DNA of 64,000 bases from Dactylonectria macrodidyma (taxonomy: Eukaryota; Ascomycota; Sordariomycetes; Hypocreales; Nectriaceae), in NCBI GenBank assembly GCA_020744425.1, contig JAGMUV010000017.1:248001-312000 (forward strand). Direction: 5' to 3'. This document shows positions 55,690-64,000 of the stretch, in pieces. The notes beneath the pieces are model-generated. The model did no database searches. It was not told where the DNA came from and was given only the letters and a program-made list of their open reading frames with translations. Positions within the stretch are counted from its first letter, which is position 1, and every line of letters starts with the position of its first letter. The translations under genes were made by a program, and so were the position numbers.

Positions 55690-57186
55690 TCAACATCGAC
55701 GACGCGAAATACTCATGAACAAGTCGCCCTGGTTCGAGTTGAAACGCTCTTCGGTTTGCAACTGAAACCCTTCCTCCATATGAGCGTCAAAGAATTTGAC
55801 CAGAGTGGCAACAATCACCAACTGCTCAAAGTATGCAATGTTGCGGCCAATGCATGCTCTAGGGCCCGTGCTAAACGGCAGATGAGTCTTCATCATACGT
55901 TCTTTTTCCTCCCGGTCTTCTGTCATCCACCGGTTAGGATTGTACTGTGATGCGTTGCTAAAGGCTTTCTCGTCCCTGAGAAGCGAGTACGTGGGTACCG
56001 AGACAGTCACACCTCCAGCAACGAACTTGCCCGCGATGACTCTTCCTCCGTCTGGCACAATCCGAGGAAGACCCATGGAACTTGGTGGCCGGACTCGCAA
56101 AGCCTCCTCGATACAGGCTCGAAGAAATGGCAAATTTGACGCAGCCTCATACGTAGGGACCTGATCACCAGGGAAGGCGTCATCGATTTCTTGGCGGAGT
56201 TTCTTCAAACACTCGGGATGCGTGAAGAGTAGGTAGATAATGCTAGTCAGAGCTGCAGCGGTAGTCTCTGTTCCTGCATTCATCAAGGCCGAGCATTCAG
56301 CAGCAATCCGTCCGATGTGCAGATTCAGGTCTTGACCTTTGCTGTCTTGGAGCAGCTTCTGGAACAGGTCATCTGATGGCGTGTCCTTTGCCATTCGCTC
56401 CTTGATATTGTGATGGAGAATATTTTCCCAGTCGACACCCGACTTCTTATAAGGGTGGTGTCTAAACAAGGGTCGCGATACGGGGAGTAAGCTCGGCATC
56501 ATTCCAAGCACGGTATTGACGATGGTTACATCCAAGAGCGAGTCGATAAAAGGAGCCCGATAGAGGCGCCCATCTTTCGATTCGGCCACAAGAAGATCAT
56601 CGCCTCGCTCGAGGCAGCCAAGACTTGTACTGAAGAGCAGCTGGCCGAAGAGGTCGATGGTGAAGTAGTTCAACAACCGCCGCATGTTGGGCTTGGTACC
56701 AGCAGCAATGTGCCCATCTAGCTGAACTATCATTGAATGAATGGTATCCTGGAGAATAGGCTCCAAAACAGTGACAGTTTTGGCTGCGAAGGCGTGTGCA
56801 AGCATCTTGCGCTTTGCCTGATGCTCGGTCTTGTCCCGGGTGTCTGCCAGATTTCTGTGAGCGCCAGCCCCGGCGTCGTACCAGCCCTCCTTGAGCATGT
56901 TGGCGCCATGTCCATAAATCTCATAGGGAGCTCGCGTATCGAGGATCGAGACGTGGTTCGGTGCAATGCGCACGTGGGTTCCGAAGCGCTCGTGGGCCTG
57001 GTGCACTGCGGCATAGTGATTCCAGTTGAGGTTGTGCCAGATGCGCCAAAGAGGAGTAAAGGCAGCTATCGAGGGAGAAGGGAAACTGCGGAGGCCGTTT
57101 TGATTCCATATATATCTGACGGCGGGATAGACGACTAATCCCAGCGCCGCAAGGAGCAACAAGTATGGGACAATGATGAGAAGCAT
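55690..57186 (-). CDS. cytochrome P450 monooxygenase
   Basis: 498 residues from the Met at 57186 (MLLIIVPYLLLL), which puts the membrane anchor at the very N-terminus; 16 more residues are open upstream. Intronless. The I-helix is MNAGTETTAAAL, the K-helix is EEALRVRPP (E-x-x-R), the PERF-like region is QYNPNRW, and the heme loop is PFSTGPRACIGRN, whose Cys is the iron ligand. Length and motifs are complete. It resembles fungal clan members related to benzoate 4-monooxygenase and trichothecene or toxin-pathway P450s. Substrate unknown. It shares a divergent promoter with the regulator at 58048, so the two may be co-regulated. Confidence 0.95.
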   Translation of the reverse strand: MLLIIVPYLLLLAALGLVVYPAVRYIWNQNGLRSFPSPSIAAFTPLWRIWHNLNWNHYAAVHQAHERFGTHVRIAPNHVSILDTRAPYEIYGHGANMLKEGWYDAGAGAHRNLADTRDKTEHQAKRKMLAHAFAAKTVTVLEPILQDTIHSMIVQLDGHIAAGTKPNMRRLLNYFTIDLFGQLLFSTSLGCLERGDDLLVAESKDGRLYRAPFIDSLLDVTIVNTVLGMMPSLLPVSRPLFRHHPYKKSGVDWENILHHNIKERMAKDTPSDDLFQKLLQDSKGQDLNLHIGRIAAECSALMNAGTETTAAALTSIIYLLFTHPECLKKLRQEIDDAFPGDQVPTYEAASNLPFLRACIEEALRVRPPSSMGLPRIVPDGGRVIAGKFVAGGVTVSVPTYSLLRDEKAFSNASQYNPNRWMTEDREEKERMMKTHLPFSTGPRACIGRNIAYFEQLVIVATLVKFFDAHMEEGFQLQTEERFNSNQGDLFMSISRRRC

Positions 57187-58047
57187 ATTTGCGTGAATGC
57201 GTGAATGCCGTATGAAGACAACTGTGAGGACCACTGAGGGGAATGTCTCAAGATGGTCCTCTGTTGCATGTTCAAGAGATTCATTATATATTTTCTGTCC
57301 ATAATCCCTTGGCTACCCCGGAATTGCCTTTCCCGCCACGAGTCCAACACTTTGGTGACAGTACGGGGAATTGACGAATGTGGCAATTGTCAAAACCGTG
57401 TACTACAATCCGTCATCGTGGAAAGTGTTAGTAGCTCAGATCTAGGACTTGTCTCTACCTCGCTCTTCCCATAGAGAAAGCAGTATTCCGATGTGTTGTC
57501 GGCATGCACCTGATCAGGCAACCCGCCAAGGTTGTGGCGGAGGTTGCAAATGGGGAAACTCACCTTCGTCTAGCGATTACCAAATACGGCATTTCTCCGC
57601 CTGGCCCTCATTGTCTCTATTATGGATAGCTCGTGGCTAGTGACGTGTGGCATCGGTCACACAAGAACTAACTCGGACTCCCCTACTTTAAAGACAACCC
57701 GTTGGAAAGTCTGGGCTATTGGCTTGCCCTTCATTGGTCGGCAAACAAGAACCGGGCGCTGCAAGGTGGGAGAGGGGAAGCTTGTGCTTGGTCCTTTACC
57801 CCCCTTTTTCTTGGCCTCTTCCTAGCGTCATGATACTTATCTCGTGGCGTATCCTATGCTTGGAATAGTGGGTGGTGGCGATTGAGAAACTTAGGCAAAA
57901 GCATCGTCCATCCCCGCAAGCACACGAGAACCCCGCATTGTGGAGGTGCCAGTATTTTTGCCAGCTCAATTAACTCGAGATTTTTCCTGCGCCTCTACTT
58001 TGCATTTCCCGTGCACTAGACTCCATATCAAATTTCCAAGAGTTACC
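57187..58047. other. divergent promoter of P450 and regulator
   Basis: 860 bp, no gene. It may serve both the P450 (-) and the regulator (+). No repeated motif noticed. Confidence 0.5.
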
Positions 58048-60129
58048 ATGAACTTCAGGTTCATCACTCAGCGCGTGGATACCAGGAAACATGAACGAGG
58101 TCGTTCGCGGAACGCCTGTGACGTATGCCGTCATAAAAAGGTCAGTCCGATGCCATTGCAGTGAGATTACTTTGTGGAATTAAAATGTACCAACTTTTCA
58201 TTTGCAGAAACGATGTGATCACAACCGACCATTTGCGGTTGAGAAGAATCGCCGCCCTCAAAGATCATTCACCACCGGCGCCTTAACGCCCACTTCTTGC
58301 GGAGAATCCGATGCTACTTCAACGAGAAGTACTAGGATAAGAAACGTTGAAGGGTTTTGGCAACAACAGGAGCAATGCTCAGAAGACCAGCAACAAGAGA
58401 GCCCGTCACATCAGCGCCATCAAGTCCTCCCGACCCATGCGCGACCTGCCACTTTTCGTTTTATCGGTGACTTGAATCCAGAGGCTAGGCTGCTTGACGA
58501 AGCAACATCGCCTGAAGACCGAGAAGAAATGGCGTCTGGTGAGTGCGGAGTCTGGATACAGCCACGCTCGACCCAACATGACGATGTTGATGCAGCGAGT
58601 GATTCCTCGCCCAAGCATTCTCACTGCAGATTAGAGTGCCAGGCTCCACAGGGTTCAGATCTTGTCTCGTATGATATCATCAAAACCCTGTCGGACCTGT
58701 ACTTCAACAACATCAATCCTATTATTCCATTGCTCGGCGAGGAGGAATTTCGTGGGAATTTATCACAAAGTAGTGCTACTACATCCTTAGTGCATGCCGT
58801 TTGCCTTGTTGCTGCTAAGGGCAATGAGGCGAAAAGTCACCTCAAACTCCTGCAATCCGGGGACAAGTTGCTATCTGTTCGGCATTTCTGCACCAAGCTC
58901 CATTCCTCAATTATGAAAGAACTTGCTTGGCGTGCACCGATACCGAAGATGACGCTCATCCGCATTTTGGGCCTACTATCTCTTCATCACGAAGGTAGCG
59001 ACGGGGCTGAGCAAGCCTCCAGTTGTCTGTCTCAAGCTGTCCACTACGCGCAAACATTAGGCTTGCAGCTTCAACTGCCGCGACGCAAAGACAACAGTGC
59101 TGCCATGAAGAGGGTGTTCTGGTGCCTTTGGACTCTGGACAGACTCAATGCAGCAATTCATTCGAGGCCCTGTTGCATGGCAGATATCGACATCGCAGTG
59201 GACTACCTGACGCCTGAAGAGTCTGGCTCGAAAGCCTTTGATGTGTGGTTAAAAATCGCCAAGTTGCTCAACCAAGTGATTAGCCTTTACCGCCCAAGGA
59301 GTGGTGGTCCCTTCCCTGAACTAGATGCAGGATTTCCAGGGTTTGAGGGAATCATGGATGAGATGCAAGCCTGGCAGCTCTCACATTCGACTGTTGGTAT
59401 GTGCGCCTCTTTCACCAGATATGCACCGTGATTCGGTTACTCTGCTCCAAATTCTCTGCTGACTCGAGACATGATTTAGCTACCTTGCACATATTCTATC
59501 TTGCAACGGCCATCCTTGCGCACCGACTCAAGACGATTACTGCCCTACCATCGCCCACCCAAGCCAGACTACGACAGCAACTCTCAGCAATCCAGATACT
59601 AAGAAATATGCAAGACCAAGAACGACTTAACGCCTTGCATCCCATACCGATTGTAGTATACGCACCGTCGCTAGCTTTATCAGTATTCTACCAGCATCTA
59701 CGGTTCAGCCGTCTGCGGAGCGATCAAGAAGATGCTCGGCGCGACTTTGACGGCGCCTGTGGAATCCTACAGGAGCTACGCAAGAACTGGGAGGCAGCAG
59801 ATCCAATGGCTTCTCTGGCGCAGAGGATTTCAACAGCTCTCGCTACACTACCTAGCCTAGAGGTGCTTTGCCTACACAGATCGGATGTGATGATGGCGAG
59901 GGAGGAGGGAGGAAATGACGCGCAAAGATGCCAAGCTGAAGAAGGGGATGATGAGAGTTCGACACTGGATACCTCTTTCGATCACCTTCACGATCCGTTG
60001 CGATTTCTGCCAGAAGCGGAGACAATCGAATTGTTCGACGGCATGAATGATGTTTCTTGGATGTATCTTGATGTAGACAACCCTGTTAGTTTCGAAAGCT
60101 TCCCTTTGATAGATTACCAGAGTTTGTAA
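58048..60129 (+). CDS. Zn2Cys6-family transcription factor with incomplete zinc cluster
   Basis: Three exons, 58048-58140, 58208-59396 and 59480-60129, give 643 residues. The second acceptor is gatttag at 59479; the upstream ag options break the frame. The DNA-binding region reads NACDVCRHKKKRCDHNRP with Cys24, Cys27 and Cys34, but the expected second trio of Cys is missing and is replaced by FAVEKNRRPQRS. The middle part is a fungal-specific transcription factor domain (YDIIKTLSDLYFNNINPIIPLL ... VHYAQTLGLQLQLPRR ... KRVFWCLWTLDRLNAAIHSRPC), followed by the ATLHIFYLATAILAHR helix. Relatives activate nearby metabolic genes. With half a zinc cluster, DNA binding may be lost or altered. Confidence 0.85.
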
Positions 60130-61152
60130 AATAACACCAGATTTAATTACGAAGTCCTTTTTTTCTTGAACTGCACACCCGCGAGGACTCAGACTTCCAT
60201 AATGGCCTAGCCTTCTAGAGAGTCCCAGCTGATCCCATTCATCTTTCCACCATCTCGTTTTAGTGTCAACACTGTGCACACACGGCCGTTACTCAACACC
60301 ACCAATTTTGCCTGCCCAACCCACTCCCGAGCTCGGAATACTAGGGTCAAACCCGAGCTCGGAAAACCAGGGACTAGACTATCACAGCCCAGACTCTAGA
60401 TACAGCACCTTAATCTGCGGGGTACATGACAAGCCACCAGATTCCTCTCGGTTACCCCGACTGAATGCTTTGAAGTGCGCTATGACGTAGAGAGGCTAAC
60501 GGATCACAGGCGACTAATACTGGATTCGTGATTGGAGCTCACGTTGCCCGTGTTGAGCCAAGAGTACAAACCTGCTGCGTCCAAATTTACGAATAGTGAG
60601 AAGATATTGACACTTCCTGTGCTTTGGCAATATTGAAGGTGGCTATTAAGAAGACCGACATAGCTTCCTTCAGCTCGTTGAATAGAGGAGAACTGGATGA
60701 TGTCTCGGATGGCCTGGACGCAACCCCAGCAACCCCACGACTGACTCCAGGCCATCTTAATCATGATACGCAAAGCAAGCCACTCGATCTAGCCCCGGAT
60801 GCGGGGAACTGGGGTACTAGGGTGAAGGGCGGAGGAAGAGTACACGCTTGATGTAGCCAACTAAGATGCGTACCATGCAAGAGTAGATGGCGTCGGTCGC
60901 CCCTGAATATGGAGTAGGTCGAGCGATTTCGTCTTTTGCACCGACCATCCCGGTGTACAATACGGCGCCGCTGTTAGTCTTGCCCATCCCAAAACTTCTA
61001 TAAGAAAGACGTCCCTTCCACGTACAGGTTGACTTACAAGCCATCTCTATCCTCCTTGTTTCAGCCCGAAGACCAACACAACACAAGCACCATACAAACC
61101 ACCGCAAGGCACGGCCGTGTCGGTACCCATATCACCATCAACCTCGTACATC
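60130..61152. other. intergenic, transporter promoter
   Basis: 1 kb, no gene. Includes two CCGAGCTCGG palindromes at 60327-60336 and 60353-60362. Confidence 0.5.
60327..60362. promoter_or_regulatory. two CCGAGCTCGG palindromes, 26 bp apart
   Basis: A 10-bp perfect palindrome repeated within cccgagctcggaa. CCG and CGG back to back with four bases between (everted) is a possible zinc-cluster site. It lies 790 bp upstream of the broken transporter and 200 bp past the regulator. Confidence 0.45.
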
Positions 61153-62556
61153 ATGGACTCTGAGAAGAGGGATACCTCCATTGGGGATCCAAAGACCTCG
61201 GCTGTTCCTCAGACGGCTCAAATTGGGGAGCAGGTTGAAGCCCCGGTCACCTGGAAGGCGTACCTGCTCTGTAGCTTTGCCTCCTTTGGAGGTATCTTCT
61301 TCGGGTATGACTCTGGCTACATCAACGGAGTCAGTAGCGCCAAGATCTTCATCGAGGCCGTCGAGGGCGCTGGTACGACGGAGCTTTCGTACTCGAACAG
61401 CTCTCTCATCACTATCGGTTTACTCTTCGCATCAGTCGTCGTCTACGGCACCGAAAGCCGAACAGATACGAGTTCATACCGAATCCCTATCGCGATTCAG
61501 TTCCCGTGGGCTGTGATTCTAAGGGGTGGTATTCTGTTCTTGCCTGGCTCTCCTCGATATTTTGTCAAGAAGGGAAACCTTCCGGCGGCCACAGCATCGT
61601 TATCTCACCTCCGCGGTCAACCTGAAGACTCTGCGTTTGTCCAGAGCGAACTAGCCGAGATTGTTGCCAACGAAGAATACGAACGCGCCTTAATCCCTTC
61701 ATCCTCGTGGGTAGGAAGCTGGGCCAACTGTTTCAAGGGCAGCCTCCGAAAGCCCAACTCAAATCTGCGTCGCACCGTACTCGGCACTGGCCTACACATG
61801 ATGCAGCAGTGGACTGGCGTCAACTTCATCTTTTACTACTCGACACCCTTTCTCAAGTCAACCGCGGCTATTAGCAACAGCTTTCTTATTTCCCTCGTTT
61901 TCACACTTGTCAATGTTTTCTCAACACCTATGTCATTCTGAACCGTCGAGAGATTTGGCCGACGTACGATCCTCATAGTTGGCGCTGCTGGAATGTCCAT
62001 CTGTCAATTTCTTGTTGCTATCATTGGCGTTACAATCGGATTCAACCACACGCACCCAAACCCGGCCAACCCGAGTACCGACCTGGCGAACAATATCGCG
62101 GCTGTGAACGCCCAAATTGCGTTTATCGCCATCTTCATTTTTTGGTTTGCATCAACTTGGGGACCCGCTTCTTGGGTCGTTGTCGGCGAGGTCTTTCCTC
62201 TTCCAATCCGCTCTCGGGGAGTTGCGCTCTCTACTGCTTCCAACTGGCTTTGGAACGCCATCATTGCCCTCATAACACCTTATATGGTCCATGAAGATAA
62301 GGGAAATATGAAGTCGTCCGTCTTTTTTGTGTGGGGGACACTTTGTGCCACTGCGACAGTGTTTGCATACTTGCTTGTCCCAGAGACAAAGGGACTGACT
62401 CTCGAACAAGTGGACAAGATGATGGAGGAAAACACTCCCCGTACCTCGGCGAAATGGAAACCGACAACGACATTTGCTAGCGGTGCCAATACCAAGGATC
62501 GCTCCCCCGACGATGGCGTTGTCGCAGAAATCGAGTACGGCGATTCTGACGTGTGA
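61153..62556 (+). pseudogene. MFS sugar transporter, broken
   Basis: The frame opens further upstream (61117), but MDSEKRDTSIGD at 61153 is the likely start. The N-terminus is typical: VTWKAYLLCSFASFGGIFFGYDSGYINGV (TM1). After NSSLIT the sequence jumps straight to IGLLFASVVVYG, so roughly 90 residues (TM2-4, including the usual GRR motif loop) are missing in frame. The second half is good: LPGSPRYFVKKG, MMQQWTGVNFIFYYSTPF, then an in-frame TGA at 61939-61941 where the family has Trp (PMSF-W-TVERFGRR), and then GPASWVVVGEVFPLPIRSRGV and VPETKGLTLEQVDKMM. The protein cannot be made whole. It lies near a P450 and two regulators. Confidence 0.88.
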
Positions 62557-62928
62557 AGAGTCGGGTCTCTCTACCTGCTGGGCTTTGTCTGATGAGGAGG
62601 GGCGTAGGTTATTTGTTACCATTTCTCCCTGGACGCTCTTTCCTCTTGACTCTGAAAGGGTAGACTGCATATCTCGTTCCAGCGGTTACGCAGTTCAACC
62701 GAGGTAGATCAGAAACACATGTCACGCTTAGTTACATATTAAAGTAGGAGGTCTTGGAGAATCAATCACTAATGCCTTTCTTTAAGTTCTGTGACTTGCA
62801 TGAGAAGCAACGTGAACTGGGTAGAGAACGGACGTAGACGGGAATTTTCGAGACAAGCCAGCCGAGTCCTCCATCTAACAGTTGACTCCCCAGAAACGCG
62901 CCGACGAGTCCAAAAATATATATATAAG
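62557..62928. other. short intergenic region
   Basis: 370 bp between the 3' ends of the transporter pseudogene and the regulator fragment. Nothing recognised. Confidence 0.5.
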
Positions 62929-64000
62929 TTATCCGGGCTCCATACCAACCCACCCTGTTAATGAAAAGTCGGCATTCGCTACATCCAGCTGGTTTGCACA
63001 CTCTAACGTGTATTCATCCCAGAATAGCTGGTACCCAAGCTCATCGGAGACGTCTGGCAAAACAGCTAAAAATTCTTGTGGAAGTAATGGATCGCCACTA
63101 TCAACACGCGTCGTAATTTGTCCCACTGCTGGGTTGACATAGTCATCAGACAATTCGTTGCTACTGCGGCCGGATTGCGTTTGTAGAATATCGCCATCGT
63201 AGCTTGGGAGTGTCGGTCTAAGGATCTGTTCTAAGTAGGAACTGCTTGACTGTCGGCATGCGTGGCTGAGGTTGTCTTGGTACGAGTCGATGGCTTCGGA
63301 AAAAAGGGAGAGAATCTCGAAATAGCGCTCGGCTTGAGGGCTCAGTCTTGATAGGATCTTCAGCACCTCCCGTGATGAGACAAAGGCGATGCGCGCGTCG
63401 GAAGACAAAGCCGCAGACTGGTCAAGGAGGGAGAGGCCAAGCACTAAGCCAGCCGCGAAGATCCATGCCCTAAAAGCACATTAGCATCTGTGTCATATTG
63501 TATTTATGCACTGCAAATGACAAGGGACGGAGGAGGAGGGAGAAGGGAGAAAGAGAGGAACCTACTGCAGGATGCACATGTTTCCAAGCAAGAGATCCGA
63601 GCTAGCGGCGAGGTGGCACATTTGCACCATTAACTTCGCCGCGTCGACACACACGTGCGAAAGCTCTAGTACTTTCTGATCCTGGTTCTTCACGAGGCTG
63701 GACGTGTCTTCCTCTGGGTTCCTCGAACTTGTTTTCTGTCGTTGCAACGAGGCTGTGACATTAGACACGAGGAATTGCCTCGTCACCAGCAGCACGCCGA
63801 AATAGTAGGTGCATGCGACGTGAATATTGCCGATGGTGACTTCCCGGTGTCCAGGGCCTTGGACGGCACCATGTTCCTTTTGGATCCCTTGTCGCAGCTC
63901 TTCAGGAAGAGCCCGGGCCCAGTCGCGTAGACTCTGGAGAAAGGCCTCTGTAGTTTCCACGCCGAAGGTGTTTTCCTTGGTTAGCTTCAGGGAGATGGCC
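62929..64000 (-). CDS. fungal transcription factor, C-terminal part (cut by window end)
   Basis: Two visible exons, 64000-63566 and 63469-62929, joined across a 96-bp intron with gtaggt..ttttag. The coding frame is open at the window edge, so the 5' part with any zinc cluster lies outside. The visible part (about 325 residues) is helical, with SLRDWARALPEEL, IHVACTYYFGVLLVTRQFLV, AAKLMVQMCHLAASS and AWIFAAGLVLGLSLL, resembling the fungal-specific transcription factor domain after its first half. An acidic tail ends at GWVGMEPG. It may regulate the P450 or transporter next to it. Family assignment is moderate because the DNA-binding end is not seen. Confidence 0.7.

Overview
The window is nuclear DNA of a filamentous ascomycete (Pezizomycotina, most likely a Sordariomycete). 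Evidence: short 50-100 bp gt..ag introns with CTAAC/CTGAC-type branch sites, a highly reducing polyketide synthase, Zn2Cys6 regulators, Ser/Thr-rich secreted proteins, a HET-domain remnant, and C-to-T decay typical of repeat-induced point mutation. No tRNA, rRNA, CRISPR array or intact transposon was recognised. The species cannot be named from the sequence alone.

Left edge (0-6 kb): an uncharacterised protein, then a starch-active AA13 lytic polysaccharide monooxygenase with a CBM20 tail, then about 3.5 kb with no convincing gene.

Polyketide locus (6-32 kb): in order, a secreted VOC/glyoxalase-fold protein (+), an aspartate-type PLP aminotransferase (+), a 2741-residue PKS with the order KS-AT-DH-remnant MT-KR-ACP-reductase (-), a 14-TM DHA2-type MFS exporter (-), an AflR-like Zn2Cys6 regulator (+), a LovC-type trans-enoyl reductase (-) that is clearly a pseudogene, and a BBE-like FAD-linked oxidase (-) carrying one apparent frameshift. 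The PKS has no ER domain and should release an aldehyde through its reductase domain. A nearby aminotransferase could turn that aldehyde into an amine, which suggests a polyketide alkaloid. Loss of the trans-ER and the frameshift in the oxidase suggest that the pathway has changed or is decaying.

Zinc-finger island (34-43 kb): three divergent paralogues share an unusual C-P-F-Y/F ... H-H ... C-x2-C ... H-C region and a downstream W-x(5,6)-W/F block. One also carries the beginning of a HET domain. The 10-base motif CRCAATTGTG, mostly in palindromic settings, occurs upstream of all three, and I did not notice it elsewhere in the window. This is the most unusual regulatory structure I found.

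Secreted-protein region (43-54 kb): a mucin-like protein with ETPG repeats, a five-exon secreted HExxH metallopeptidase, a DUF7730-like protein and a second Thr-rich secreted protein with a Cys-rich tail.

Right edge (55-64 kb): a cytochrome P450, a divergent Zn2Cys6-type regulator whose zinc cluster lacks its second half, a sugar-transporter pseudogene (internal deletion plus in-frame TGA), and the 3' part of another fungal regulator that runs off the window. The large intergenic stretches hold short tandem duplications, GATA-site clusters and one AT-rich, probably RIP-mutated island.
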